From NCBI RefSeq assembly GCF_029223525.1, contig NZ_JARHTQ010000002.1:372001-436000 (forward strand): a DNA stretch of 64,000 bases, read 5' to 3'. Positions 8,867 through 17,918 of the stretch are shown piece after piece (positions within the stretch are counted from its first letter, which is position 1; every line of letters starts with the position of its first letter). The position numbers and the translations under genes were made by a program. The notes under the pieces were generated by a model that worked only from the letters and a program-made list of their open reading frames with translations, had not been told where the DNA came from and did no database searches. Origin of the DNA: Streptantibioticus ferralitis. Lineage in GTDB: Bacteria > Actinomycetota > Actinomycetes > Streptomycetales > Streptomycetaceae.

Positions 8867-9505
8867 ATGAACGCCCCGCCGCAACTCCCCGGCGTGCTGG
8901 CCGACTTGGCCCCGCTGCTCGATCACTGGGGGTACCTGGCGGTCGGCGGCCTGGTGTTCCTGGAGGACTTCGGCATTCCGGTGCCCGGGGAGACCTTGCT
9001 GATCGCTGCGGCGGTCTACGCGGGAGCAGGGCGCCTGAACATCTTCGTGGTCGCCGTGATCGCCTTCGTCGCCGCTGTCTGCGGCGACAACATCGGCTAC
9101 GTCATCGGCCGCTTCGGCGGCCACCGGCTCGTCACCCGCTACGGACGCTATGTGCTGTTGACCCCTGAGCGCATCGCCAAGGCCGAGTCGTTCTTCGCCC
9201 GGCACGGTGGGAAGGTCGTCACCGTCGCCCGGTTCATCGAGGGACTGCGTCAGGCCAACGGCATCATCGCCGGTCTGGCCGAGATGCCCTGGCTGCGGTT
9301 CCTGTTCTTCAACGCCGTGGGCGCGGCGCTGTGGGTCGGCACCTGGGTGACCGTCGGCGTTCTCGCCGGGGAGCACCTCGACACCCTCTATCCGGCGATC
9401 CAACGCTACGAGCTGTACGTACTGGCCGCGGTCGCGATGCTGATCCTCGTCCTCCTCACCCGCCGCCTGCGCCGCCGCAGGGCCGCCCAGAAGTCGGATT
9501 CCTGA
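8867..9505 (+). CDS. DedA-family membrane protein
   Basis: 212 residues, four to five membrane helices. The family core is present: LEDFGIPVPGETLLIAAAVY near the start, GDNIGYVIGRFGG, and the Arg-containing motif VARFIEGLRQANGIIAG, followed by a short basic tail RRLRRRRAA. DedA proteins flip undecaprenyl phosphate or phospholipids and support membrane homeostasis. ATG at 8867 follows AGGAA. Single gene, no operon partner except possibly the acylphosphatase 130 bp downstream. Confidence 0.9.
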   Translation: MNAPPQLPGVLADLAPLLDHWGYLAVGGLVFLEDFGIPVPGETLLIAAAVYAGAGRLNIFVVAVIAFVAAVCGDNIGYVIGRFGGHRLVTRYGRYVLLTPERIAKAESFFARHGGKVVTVARFIEGLRQANGIIAGLAEMPWLRFLFFNAVGAALWVGTWVTVGVLAGEHLDTLYPAIQRYELYVLAAVAMLILVLLTRRLRRRRAAQKSDS

Positions 9506-9635
9506 CGGCACCTCGGACGCCGGTGCGGCGTGGCCGTGCCATCCAACGGGTGAAACCTGATCAGCCGGAGTTCCCGGCCGGAACGTCTGGGCAGAAGATG
9601 TGCGGTGCCACCCGGTCGCTGACGATGAGGCAGGC

Positions 9636-9917
9636 GTGATCCGTAAGAGAGTGATCGTGTCCGGAGAGGTACATGGAGTGTTCTTCCGCGACACCTGCCG
9701 TCGTACCGCGCTGGAGCACGGCGTGGCGGGCTGGGTGCGGAACCTCCCGGACGGGACGGTCGAGGCCGTGTTCGCGGGCGCGCCGGACGCCGTGGAGCAG
9801 ATGGTGGCCTGGGCGCGCCAAGGCCCACCTCTGGCGATCGTCGACCGGGTGCTGGTCTACGACGAGGAACCCGAGGGACTCACCGGCTTCGAGATCCGCC
9901 CGACGCCAGGGGGCTGA
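9636..9917 (+). CDS. acylphosphatase
   Basis: 93 residues from GTG at 9636 (GAGG 5 nt upstream). The phosphate cradle GEVHGVFFRDTC carries the catalytic arginine, and GWVRNLPDGTVEAVFAG carries the catalytic asparagine, with normal spacing. The enzyme hydrolyses acyl phosphates such as acetyl phosphate and 1,3-bisphosphoglycerate. The end of the gene overlaps, antisense, the possible reading of the haloperoxidase fossil to the right. Confidence 0.92.
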   Translation: MIRKRVIVSGEVHGVFFRDTCRRTALEHGVAGWVRNLPDGTVEAVFAGAPDAVEQMVAWARQGPPLAIVDRVLVYDEEPEGLTGFEIRPTPGG

Positions 9918-9924
9918 GCGGCCT

Positions 9925-10159
9925 TCTCGTGGCGGAAGTCGAGCAGGGCCCTGTCGACCTCCTCGGCATGGGTCCAGCCGATGTCGTGCGGGCCGCCGGA
10001 GATCTCCACCAGTCGGCTGTCCTCGATGAGCGCGGGTAGGCGCCTGCGGGTGGCTGAGCGGGTACCCGTGGATCAGGCTCACGGGCTGCCCTCGCCGTGG
10101 TCCTCGTAGTACAGATCGATGCTCCCGGAGTTCTCCTGGCCCACAGTGACGTACGGCAT
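9925..10159 (-). pseudogene. non-heme haloperoxidase (alpha/beta hydrolase) with large internal deletion
   Basis: From ATG at 10159 the start reads MPYVTVGQENSGSIDLYYED and then HGEGSP, the classical N-terminus of non-heme chloroperoxidases. A lost base puts the next part SLIHGYPLSH in a second frame. It then jumps straight to the C-terminus in a third frame: RRLPALIEDSRLVEISGGP, HDIGWTHAEEVDRALLDF. About 200 residues of the normal ~275, including the nucleophile serine, are gone. The ends of the family match so well that decay is certain; function is lost. Confidence 0.85.
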
Positions 10160-10302
10160 CGTCTTCCCCGATCTCCGCCGCGCTCCGCCGAATCCGCCCC
10201 GGACGCACCAAGCTCCATCGCAACCGACGCCACCGGTGATCGCATCTCGGGCAGTCACGCACCGGCTGCCGTGTGCCGTCTTCGCCGGGTGGCCCCGAGC
10301 CG

Positions 10303-11484
10303 TCAGACCGCCTCCAGGATCGTGGCGTTGGCGAGGCCACCGGCTTCGCACATGGTCTGCAGGGCATAGCGCGCACCGCGCTGGCGCATGGCGTGGACGA
10401 GGGTCGTCATCAGCCGGGTTCCGCTGGCGCCCAGCGGGTGGCCCAGGGCGATGGCGCCGCCGTTGACGTTGACCTTCGCCGGGTCCGCGCCGGTCTCCTG
10501 CAGCCAGGCCAGGACGACGCTGGCGAACGCCTCGTTGACCTCGAACAGGTCGACGTCCGCCAACCGCAGCCCGGCGCGGCGCAGCACCTTCTCGGTTGCC
10601 GGTATCACACCGGTGAGCATCAGCAGCGGGTCGGACCCGGTGACCGCGAAACCGTGCAGCCGAGCCATCGGCCGCAGCCCGAGGCGGGCGGCGGTCTGGC
10701 TGGAGGTGATCAGCACGGCGGAGGCCCCGTCGTTGATCGGACTGCTGTTGCCCGCCGTGACCGACCAGTCGATCTGCGGGAAGCGCTCGGCGAAGACCGG
10801 GTCGGCGAAGGCCGGGCGCAGTCCCGCGAGGACGTCGGGGGTGGTGCCCGGCCGTACGGACTCGTCGGCCGTCACCACGTTGGCGCCGGTGGTGACGGGG
10901 GCGAGTTCGGCATCGAACAGGCCGTCAGCGTATGCCCGTGCCGCACGCTGGTGCGAGGTGGTGGCGAAGGCGTCCATCTGGTCCCGGTCGATGGACCACT
11001 TGGCGGCGATCAACTCGGCGCTGACGCCCTGCGGCACGAGGCCGTCGGGGTATCGGGCGGCGATCCCGGGGCCGAACGGGTCGGCGCCCGGCGGCACGTT
11101 GGACCACATCGGCACCCTGCTCATGGACTCGACACCGCATGCGACGACCAGGTCGTAGGCGCCGGAGATGACGCCCTGGGCCGCGAAGTGGACGGCCTGC
11201 TGGGAGGAGCCGCACTGCCGGTCGACGGTGGTCGCCGGGACGGACTCGGGGAATCCGGCGGACAACCAGGCGTTGCGGGTGGTGTTCATCGCCTGCTCGC
11301 CGACCTGGTCGACACAGCCGCCGATCACATCGTCGACCAGCGCGGGATCCACGCCGCTGCGGTCGATGAGGGCGCTCAGGGTGTGGGCGAGGAGCTGGAC
11401 CGGATGGACGGCGGCGAGCGCACCGCCCGGCTTGCCCTTCCCGATCGGAGTGCGTACGGCTTCGACGATGACGGCGTCATTCAT
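10303..11484 (-). CDS. acetyl-CoA acetyltransferase (thiolase)
   Basis: 393 residues from ATG at 11484 with AGGAGG 9 nt upstream. The nucleophile cysteine is Cys91 in VDRQCGSSQQAV, the catalytic histidine lies in NVNGGAIALGHPLGASGTR, and the second cysteine in MCEAGGLANA. Full-length thiolase fold. It catalyses the thiolytic step of beta-oxidation or the reverse condensation. It is divergent from an HxlR regulator 133 bp away, with several inverted repeats between them, so the regulator very likely controls it. Confidence 0.93.
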   Translation of the reverse strand: MNDAVIVEAVRTPIGKGKPGGALAAVHPVQLLAHTLSALIDRSGVDPALVDDVIGGCVDQVGEQAMNTTRNAWLSAGFPESVPATTVDRQCGSSQQAVHFAAQGVISGAYDLVVACGVESMSRVPMWSNVPPGADPFGPGIAARYPDGLVPQGVSAELIAAKWSIDRDQMDAFATTSHQRAARAYADGLFDAELAPVTTGANVVTADESVRPGTTPDVLAGLRPAFADPVFAERFPQIDWSVTAGNSSPINDGASAVLITSSQTAARLGLRPMARLHGFAVTGSDPLLMLTGVIPATEKVLRRAGLRLADVDLFEVNEAFASVVLAWLQETGADPAKVNVNGGAIALGHPLGASGTRLMTTLVHAMRQRGARYALQTMCEAGGLANATILEAV

Positions 11485-11545
11485 GTCCGGCTGCCTCCTG
11501 GGCGATCGGGTCGGCCGTTGTATGCCGGACAGCGTCGCCGTTGGG

Positions 11546-11596
11546 GTGGGTTTGAATTCTGAACCCACTCTAACTCGGTTAGTTTGAGAAGCAAAC
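11546..11596. promoter_or_regulatory. cluster of inverted repeats in the thiolase/HxlR divergon
   Basis: Three inverted repeats are packed in 51 bp: GTGGGTT...AACCCAC (11546-11568, 7-bp arms around TGAATTCTG), CTAAC-TCG-GTTAG (11570-11582) and GTTTG-AGAAG-CAAAC (11582-11596). The middle and last share a base. They sit exactly where a regulator could block both divergent promoters. HxlR proteins usually bind such repeats. Confidence 0.65.
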
Positions 11597-11617
11597 GCAC
11601 AGAACTATGCTGGGACG

Positions 11618-12127
11618 ATGAAGAACCCACGCCCGTGTTCGGTCGCCGACACGCTCGCCGTCGTCGGGGAGAAGCACTCCCTGCTGGTGCTCCGCGAGGC
11701 CTTCCTCGGCGTCCGGCGCTTCGACGCGATGGTCCGCAACATCGGCGCTCCGCGTGACGTCCTCGCCGCCCGGCTGCGGCACCTCGTCGAGGCCGGGGTG
11801 CTGGAGAAGGTCCCCTACAGCGAACGGCCGCAGCGCTTCGAGTACCTCCCCACCGCGGCGGGCTGGGAACTCCAGCCCGTGCTGCTGATGCTCATGAACT
11901 GGGGCGACCGACACCTCGCCGACCGGCCGCCGATGGTTTTGGAACACTCCTGCGGCGCCGACCTGGCCCCCGTCGTCGTCTGTGGGAACTGCGGCGATCA
12001 CGCGAACCGGGGCACGCTCACGCCGCGGGTAGCGGCCCCTGGCTGGACCACCACCGGCCCCGCCGACGACGGAAAGCCGCCCGCTGACCCCATCGGCTCC
12101 ACTGCAGCGGTCACGCGGGACCACTGA
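11618..12127 (+). CDS. HxlR-family transcriptional regulator
   Basis: 169 residues. The winged helix (residues about 8-100) begins CSVADTLAVVGEKHSLLVLR and has the family phrase FDAMVRNIGAPRDVLAARLRHLVEAGVLEKVPY then RFEYLPTAAGWEL. The C-terminal third carries a Cys cluster (HSCGADLAP, VVCGNCGDHA) seen in the subgroup that may hold a metal or sense thiol stress. It shares the control region with the thiolase. The stop is 49 bp before the next gene. Confidence 0.88.
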   Translation: MKNPRPCSVADTLAVVGEKHSLLVLREAFLGVRRFDAMVRNIGAPRDVLAARLRHLVEAGVLEKVPYSERPQRFEYLPTAAGWELQPVLLMLMNWGDRHLADRPPMVLEHSCGADLAPVVVCGNCGDHANRGTLTPRVAAPGWTTTGPADDGKPPADPIGSTAAVTRDH

Positions 12128-12176
12128 TCACCGGTTCAGGCGGCGCCCGGCGGCGATCTGGAGGCAAGCTGAGGAC

Positions 12177-13295
12177 ATGCTCCGTTGGCCGCCGAGGGGA
12201 TTCGGCCGTTCCTGGCAGCCTGGCCATGCGCCCGCGATGGTCGCGTTTCCGCTGGCGCTCATCGCCGTGATCTGCGTCGTCGACATACTGTCCCCGCCGC
12301 ACATCCATCTCGGCCCGCTGCTCGTGGCGGCCCCCGCGGTCACGGTGGCGTTCGCCGGAGTGCGGCTCACGGCGCTGATCGGTGTCCTCGCGGTCGGGGC
12401 GCAGGTGCTGATCGGGGTGATGAGAGGGGTGCTGGCCACCGCCAACCTGGAGGCCCAGATCGCCGCCCTGATCGTGGTGTCGGGCCTCCTCGTCGCCCTC
12501 TGCCTGGTACGTGACCGGCATGAGCGCCAGCTGCGCCAGGTGAGGTCGGTGGCCGAGGCCGCCCAGCACGTCCTGCTGCGGCCGCTGCCCCGCCGCAGCG
12601 GCCCACTGCGGATCGGCTGCCTCTACCTCCCGGCCGAGGAAGAGGCCGAAATGGGCGGGGACCTCTACGCGGCCGCCCGCACCCCCACCAGCACCCGGCT
12701 GCTCATCGGTGACGTCCGCGGCAAGGGCCTGGCCGCGATCAGCCATGCGGCCCTGCTGCTCGGCGCCTTCCGTGCGGCCGCCCACCGGCAGGCCACCCTG
12801 CCGCGGCTGGCTGTCCACCTCGACGGCGCCACCCGGTGGGACACCAGCCAGTGGCAAGGCGATGCGGACCAGGACACCGACGAGTCCTTCGCGACCGCCA
12901 CCTTCCTGGACCTCCCCGACCACGAGGCGGTCGTCCACCTGATCGCCTGCGGTCACCCGCCACCGCTGCTGTTCCACGACGACAGCGTGACCACGCTCCC
13001 GGCCAAGACCAGCCACCTGCCGATCGGCCTGGGCGGACTCATCGGTTCCAACACCTACGACGTCGAGACGTTCCCGTTCGAAGACGGCGACCTGCTGTTG
13101 TTCTACACGGACGGTGTGAGCGAAGCCCGCGACGCCGACGGGAGGTTCTACCCGCTCCGCGAACGGGCGGCGGCGTGGACCAGGTGCGAGCCCGAAGAAC
13201 TGATCCGCCATCTGTGCGCCGACCTGCTGGCCCACGTCGATGGCCACCTGGGCGATGACGCGGCGGTGGTCGCCATCCGGCGCGGCGCGGTCTGA
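12177..13295 (+). CDS. membrane SpoIIE-type PP2C phosphatase
   Basis: 372 residues. Three or four membrane helices in the first 110 residues (ALIAVICVVDILS, LLVAAPAVTVAFAGV, AALIVVSGLLVALCLV), then a PP2C/SpoIIE domain with all metal motifs: AEMGGDLYAA, LIGDVRGKGLAA, ACGHPPPLL, LFYTDGVSEARD and GDDAAVVAIRR. It should dephosphorylate an anti-anti-sigma factor in the sigma-B-like regulatory cascade. No partner switch genes are adjacent. ATG at 12177 follows GAGG. Confidence 0.9.
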   Translation: MLRWPPRGFGRSWQPGHAPAMVAFPLALIAVICVVDILSPPHIHLGPLLVAAPAVTVAFAGVRLTALIGVLAVGAQVLIGVMRGVLATANLEAQIAALIVVSGLLVALCLVRDRHERQLRQVRSVAEAAQHVLLRPLPRRSGPLRIGCLYLPAEEEAEMGGDLYAAARTPTSTRLLIGDVRGKGLAAISHAALLLGAFRAAAHRQATLPRLAVHLDGATRWDTSQWQGDADQDTDESFATATFLDLPDHEAVVHLIACGHPPPLLFHDDSVTTLPAKTSHLPIGLGGLIGSNTYDVETFPFEDGDLLLFYTDGVSEARDADGRFYPLRERAAAWTRCEPEELIRHLCADLLAHVDGHLGDDAAVVAIRRGAV

Positions 13296-13444
13296 CCCCT
13301 TCCGAGACGGTCATCCGGTGCCGGAGCCCGCGGCTGGGTCCGCGTGACCGTGAGTGTGCGCGGTCCGCCCGTGGTGCCGGCCGTCGCGAGCAACTGAGTT
13401 GCCCTGCACGGCAGTTCGGGTGCCCGCGGGCCGTAGCGCACCGG

Positions 13445-14500
13445 TCACTTGCCGGGCGGCGGAGGCAGCCGCAGATGGGCCAGGTCCGCGGGCACCGGGG
13501 CACTGGGCCGGACGAACGGCGGGGCCTGGTCCGCCGAGGCAGGGGCGTCGGCGAGCCGGAAGCGTTGGCGCAACCGCCGGTAGAAGTCGTCCGGGCCCAA
13601 CCGCAGCAGGCGCAGGCGCTCCGGAGCCTTGTAGGCGGCGACCCAGTCGCCGGGGTCCAGAACCCCGCGCAGTTGCCCGTCGATGCTGACCGCCACCTGC
13701 CCCGAGTTCGGCAGCACCCGCACCGCGATGGCCTCGTCCGCCGAGGCCACCACGGTGCGGTCGAAGGCCATGTGCGCGGCGACCGGGGTGAAGATGACCG
13801 CGTCCATGAAGGGGGAGACCACCGGCCCTCCGGCGGCGAAGCTGTAGGCGGTCGATCCCGTGGGGGTGGCCACGATGACCGCGTCGGCCGAGTAGGCGGC
13901 GAGCAACTGCCCGGTGATGTACACGGCCAGACTCGCCTGCCGGTCCCGGGCCAGCTTCTCGAAGACCACGTCGTTCACGGCGATGACGTCCAGGGCTACG
14001 CCCCAGCCGACCTCCGGGGGCGTGCCGGGGCGGGCCTTGGGTGGGGGCAGGGCCGGGCCGCGCCCGTAGCGCAGCAGGGCGTCCATGCCGACCGGCATCT
14101 CCAGGGGCCGCGACGCTCGCAGGGTGAGCATCATGCGTTCCTCGATCGTGGCCCGGCTCTCATGGACGGCGTCCAAGGCGCGCACGATCTCGTCGCTGGT
14201 GGTCTCGGTGAGGAAGCCGACCCGGCCCACATTCACGCCCAGCACCGCGGCACCGTTCTTGGCGGCGATGCGCGCGCCCCGCAGGAACGTACCGTCGCCG
14301 CCGAAGGTGACGATGAGATCGGGGTGGCCGGCGGCTGCCGCCTCCTCCTGGCCGCTGCGCCGGGGCGCGTCGCTGCGCCACACATCGATTTCGGTGCACG
14401 GGATGTCCCGGTCCGCGCACCAGGCGCGTACGGCGGCTGCCGCCGCGACGGCGAGGGGGCGGGCCTGGTGGACCACTAGGCCAAGGCGGTTGACAGGCAT
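13445..14500 (-). CDS. NAD kinase
   Basis: 351 residues from ATG at 14500 (GGAG 7 nt before). The kinase signature is complete: LIVTFGGDGTFLRGARIA with catalytic Asp, NVGRVGFLTE, the NAD site IVATPTGSTAYSFAAGGPVV and the second nucleotide loop VSIDGQLRG. Two segments are longer than in PpnK of E. coli: an insert rich in Pro after YGRGPALPPP and a 45-residue C-terminal tail. It makes NADP from NAD and ATP. It is the third gene of a leftward run after HAD and GH65, 118 bp downstream of GH65. Streptomycetes usually have another NAD kinase, so this may be a paralogue. Confidence 0.9.
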   Translation of the reverse strand: MPVNRLGLVVHQARPLAVAAAAAVRAWCADRDIPCTEIDVWRSDAPRRSGQEEAAAAGHPDLIVTFGGDGTFLRGARIAAKNGAAVLGVNVGRVGFLTETTSDEIVRALDAVHESRATIEERMMLTLRASRPLEMPVGMDALLRYGRGPALPPPKARPGTPPEVGWGVALDVIAVNDVVFEKLARDRQASLAVYITGQLLAAYSADAVIVATPTGSTAYSFAAGGPVVSPFMDAVIFTPVAAHMAFDRTVVASADEAIAVRVLPNSGQVAVSIDGQLRGVLDPGDWVAAYKAPERLRLLRLGPDDFYRRLRQRFRLADAPASADQAPPFVRPSAPVPADLAHLRLPPPPGK

Positions 14501-14617
14501 CGTCGTCTCCACGGTAGAGCGAACCGGAGCGCGCGGGCGCGCCCGGGACCGCGTACGGCGGACGGCCCCGCAGTCCAGGCCGCGCACACCCGGTGGCGGC
14601 AGGGGCGCACCGCGGCA

Positions 14618-16963
14618 TCACTCGCGGTGAGCGGGACGGCGGCCGGGGGGTGGCTCCGGTTCGGGGCGGGTGGTGGGGAGTGTGAGCGGCCGGGACTGCG
14701 GGCTCTTACTGGACACGGTGACCGCCTGGCCGCAGTGGCGGATCTCCAGCGGCGCCCCGTCCAGCAGGGTGTAGGTGGCGGTCGAGCCGGTGATCTCGAC
14801 CCGCAGCCGCCGCCGCAGGACCTGCACCGTGAAGGCGAGCCGCCCGAGTTTCTCGGGCAGCCGGGGCGCGAAGCAGAGCGTTCCGTCGGCGTGCCGCATG
14901 CCACCGAACCCCGCGACGAGGGTCAGCCAGGTCCCGGCGAGGGAGGCGATATGCAGGCCGTCGCGGGTGTTGTTCTCCAGGTCGTACAGGTCCATCAAGG
15001 CCGCCTCCGACAGATAGTCGAAGGCCAGCCGCAGATGGCCGACCTCGGCGGCCACGATCCCCTGGATGCACGCCGACAGCGACGAGTCCCGTACCGTCAG
15101 CGGCTCGTAGTACTCGAAGTTGCGCGCCTTCTGCTCCTCCTCGAAGGCGTCTCCTCGGATGAACATCGCGAACACCAGATCCGCCTGCTTGACCACCTGC
15201 TTGCGGTACAGGTCGAAGTACGGGAAGTGCAGCAGCAGCGGGTACTGGTCGGGCCGGGTGTGTGCGAAGTCCCACACCTGGTGGCGGGTGAAGTCCGCGG
15301 ACTGTTCGTGGACCCGCAGCGCGCTGTTGTACGGCAGGGTCATGGCTTCGGCGGCGTCCCGCCAGGCGGCGGCCTCCTCGTCGTCGACGCCGAGCGCGGC
15401 GGCCTGCTGCTCATGGCGCTCGACGGCGCTGGCGGCGTTCCGCAGGTTCTCCTGGGCCAGCAGGTTGGTGTAGACGTTGTCGTCCGCGACCGGGCTGTAC
15501 TCGTCGGGGCCGGTCACCCCGTCGATGTGGAAGCGGCCGTGCGGATCGTGGTGACCGAGCGACTGCCACAACCGAGCGGTCTCCACCAGCAGTTCCACCC
15601 CGGTGTCACGCTCGAACTCCTCGTCGCCGGCGGTCGACACATAGAGCGCGGCGGCATGCGCGATGTCCGCGTTGACGTGGAAGGCGGCGGTTCCGGCCGG
15701 CCAGTACCCGGAGCATTCCTGGCCGTCGATGGTCCGCCAGGGGAAGGCGGCCCCCTTCAGACCCAGCTGGCGGGCCCGCTCCCGGGCGGTGGGCAGGGTG
15801 CTCTGCCGCCAACGCAGAGCCTCGGCGACCGAGTCCGGAGCGGTGTGGGTGAGCAGTGGCAGGACGAAGCCCTCAGTGTCCCAGAACGAGTGCCCGTCAT
15901 AGCCGGAGCCGGTCAGGCCTTTCGCCGGGATCGCCCGCCGCTCGGCGCGGGCACCGGCCTGCAGTACGTGGAAGAGGGCGAAGCGGACGGCCTGTTGGAT
16001 CTCCTCATCGCCGTCGATCTCGACATCGGCGCACGCCCAGAAGTCGTCCAGGTATCCGCGCTGTTCGTCGAGCAGACCCTGCCAGGTGGTGCTGCGGGCG
16101 GCAGCGATCGCGGCCTCCACCTGGTCGCGTACGGCGGGCAGCGAGCGAACTGCCGACCAGCCGTAGGCGACCAGCTTCTCCAGCCGCAGCGTCTCGCCGG
16201 GCGCCAGCTCGCAGGTGACGGTGAGTCGGCCGACGTCCTCCATGCTCTCACTGGAGACCTGGGTGGCCGGCGGCCCCTGCACGGTGTGGTCGGTGGCCGC
16301 CGCGACCCGCAGGCCGCTCGCGGCGGTGCAGTGCACCAGCCGCATCCGCATGCCCTGGGAGTAGTGCTCCTCGGGCTCCAGTGGGGACTCCAGGGCGGCG
16401 GAGACCCGGGGATCGCCGGTGACCTGCGGCAGCTGCTCGTTGGCCACGAGCTCGGACTGGACGACCAGCCGCACCTTGGCGTTCAGCGGTTCCACTTCGT
16501 AGCAGATGGCGGCGATGGACCGCTGGGTGAGCGAGACCAGGCGGGTGGAGCGCACCCGGACGGTGACGCCGGAAGGCGAGGTCCAATCGCAGGTGCGGTA
16601 CAGGAACCCGCCGCGTAGATCGAGCACCCGCTCGTGCGAGCGCAACTGCCCGTAGCGCAGATCGAACGGCTCGTCATCGACCAGCAGCCGGATGATCTTT
16701 CCGTTGGTCACGTTGATCACCGTCTGGCCGGACTCCGGATAGCCGTAGCCCGCTTCCGCGTACGGCAGCGGATGTACCTCGTGCACTCCGTTGAGATATG
16801 AGCCCGGCAGGCCGTGCGGCTCGCCCTCGTCGAGGTTGCCACGCCAGCCGATGTGGCCGTTGGACAGGGCGAAGACCGACTCGGTCTGGGCGAGCACATC
16901 GAGGTGGAGGCTGGTCTCGCGCAGGCACCAGGGCTCGACCGCGAAGGCGTCGTGGCTGATCAT
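14618..16963 (-). CDS. glycoside hydrolase family 65 disaccharide phosphorylase
   Basis: 781 residues, normal for GH65. N-terminal super-sandwich domain ([14 protein letters not shown]-like opening), then an (alpha/alpha)6 barrel with the catalytic acid Glu488 in [15 protein letters not shown], then a small C-terminal beta domain. Phosphorylases of this family split an alpha-linked glucobiose with inversion to beta-glucose 1-phosphate. Candidates are maltose, trehalose, kojibiose or nigerose; I cannot choose. The start overlaps the stop of the upstream HAD gene (ATGA), which points to translational coupling and a joint pathway into glucose 6-phosphate. Confidence 0.9.
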   Translation of the reverse strand: MISHDAFAVEPWCLRETSLHLDVLAQTESVFALSNGHIGWRGNLDEGEPHGLPGSYLNGVHEVHPLPYAEAGYGYPESGQTVINVTNGKIIRLLVDDEPFDLRYGQLRSHERVLDLRGGFLYRTCDWTSPSGVTVRVRSTRLVSLTQRSIAAICYEVEPLNAKVRLVVQSELVANEQLPQVTGDPRVSAALESPLEPEEHYSQGMRMRLVHCTAASGLRVAAATDHTVQGPPATQVSSESMEDVGRLTVTCELAPGETLRLEKLVAYGWSAVRSLPAVRDQVEAAIAAARSTTWQGLLDEQRGYLDDFWACADVEIDGDEEIQQAVRFALFHVLQAGARAERRAIPAKGLTGSGYDGHSFWDTEGFVLPLLTHTAPDSVAEALRWRQSTLPTARERARQLGLKGAAFPWRTIDGQECSGYWPAGTAAFHVNADIAHAAALYVSTAGDEEFERDTGVELLVETARLWQSLGHHDPHGRFHIDGVTGPDEYSPVADDNVYTNLLAQENLRNAASAVERHEQQAAALGVDDEEAAAWRDAAEAMTLPYNSALRVHEQSADFTRHQVWDFAHTRPDQYPLLLHFPYFDLYRKQVVKQADLVFAMFIRGDAFEEEQKARNFEYYEPLTVRDSSLSACIQGIVAAEVGHLRLAFDYLSEAALMDLYDLENNTRDGLHIASLAGTWLTLVAGFGGMRHADGTLCFAPRLPEKLGRLAFTVQVLRRRLRVEITGSTATYTLLDGAPLEIRHCGQAVTVSSKSPQSRPLTLPTTRPEPEPPPGRRPAHRE

Positions 16964-17703
16964 GTGCGATCCTCCAGCAGCTCCGCGAGGTCCCGCACGA
17001 CGATGTCGGCGCCGTGCGCCCGCAGGGCGTCCGCCTGGCCGACCCGGTCGACGCCCACCACGTAACCGAAGTGGCCGCTTCGGCCCGCGTCCATGCCCGC
17101 CAGGGCGTCCTCGAACACGGCCGCAGCCACCGGCTCGACGCCAAGGTCGTGGGCAGCCTCCAGGAAGGTGTCGGGGTGCGGCTTCCCCGGCAGCTTGCGC
17201 TCCTTGGCGACGATGCCGTCGATCCGCACGTCGAAGCGCTTGTCCATGCCCACCGAGGCCAGGACATCGCGGCAGTTGGCACTGGACGAGACCACGGCCG
17301 TACGCAGACCGGCCGCGCGTACCGCCTCCACATAGCGGACGGATCCGGGGTACGCCTCGACGCCCTCCGTGTGGATCTTCTCCAGCAGCAGAGCGTTCTT
17401 GCGGTTGCCCAGGCCGTGCACGGTGTCGCGATCGGGCGGATCGTCATCGCTGCCCTCGGGCAACTCGATGCCGCGCGAGGCGAGGAACGCGCGTACCCCG
17501 TCGGCTCGCGGGCGCCCGTCGACGTACTCGTCGTAGTCGGCCACCGCGTCGAAGGGCCGGAAGCCCGGCCCGTCGCGGCGACGCAGGAACTCGTCGAACG
17601 TCGCCTTCCACGCGGCGGCGTGCACGACCGCGGTCTTGGTCAGCACGCCGTCGAGGTCGAACAGGCACGCCCGGATGCCGTCCGGGAGACCGATCTGTGT
17701 CAT
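16960..17703 (-). CDS. beta-phosphoglucomutase-like HAD hydrolase
   Basis: 247 residues from ATG at 17703 (GGGGAAG upstream). Motif [20 protein letters not shown] includes the nucleophile and acid/base aspartates plus the cap histidine; motif [10 protein letters not shown]; Lys in GKPHPDTF; motif [14 protein letters not shown]. This matches beta-phosphoglucomutase, which turns the beta-glucose 1-phosphate from GH65 into glucose 6-phosphate. Some actinobacterial versions are known to fuse the two enzymes; here they are separate but overlapping. Confidence 0.88.
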   Translation of the reverse strand: MTQIGLPDGIRACLFDLDGVLTKTAVVHAAAWKATFDEFLRRRDGPGFRPFDAVADYDEYVDGRPRADGVRAFLASRGIELPEGSDDDPPDRDTVHGLGNRKNALLLEKIHTEGVEAYPGSVRYVEAVRAAGLRTAVVSSSANCRDVLASVGMDKRFDVRIDGIVAKERKLPGKPHPDTFLEAAHDLGVEPVAAAVFEDALAGMDAGRSGHFGYVVGVDRVGQADALRAHGADIVVRDLAELLEDRT

Positions 17704-17918
17704 GGAACGCGCTTCCCCGCACCCTGTCCGCGGCATGCCTGATGCCGCCTCGGGCCAGCCGTACGCCGGAGAGTTGTCAGCCATGCCGACGAACCCCGGC
17801 ACGGCCGCCGCCGGCCATGACACCCGTACGGCGCTCACGGCGCGTTAGCGACCCCCGGCAGGACCGCGCCGTCACACTGGCTCGGGGGCGTGGTCGGACG
17901 AGAGCAGGTGAGGTCGCT

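Noticed and set aside
16791-17918. Upstream extension of the K+ importer frame to 980 codons
   Set aside because: The extra part is Arg/Pro nonsense antisense to GH65 and HAD; the GTG at 17919 has a ribosome site and matches family length.
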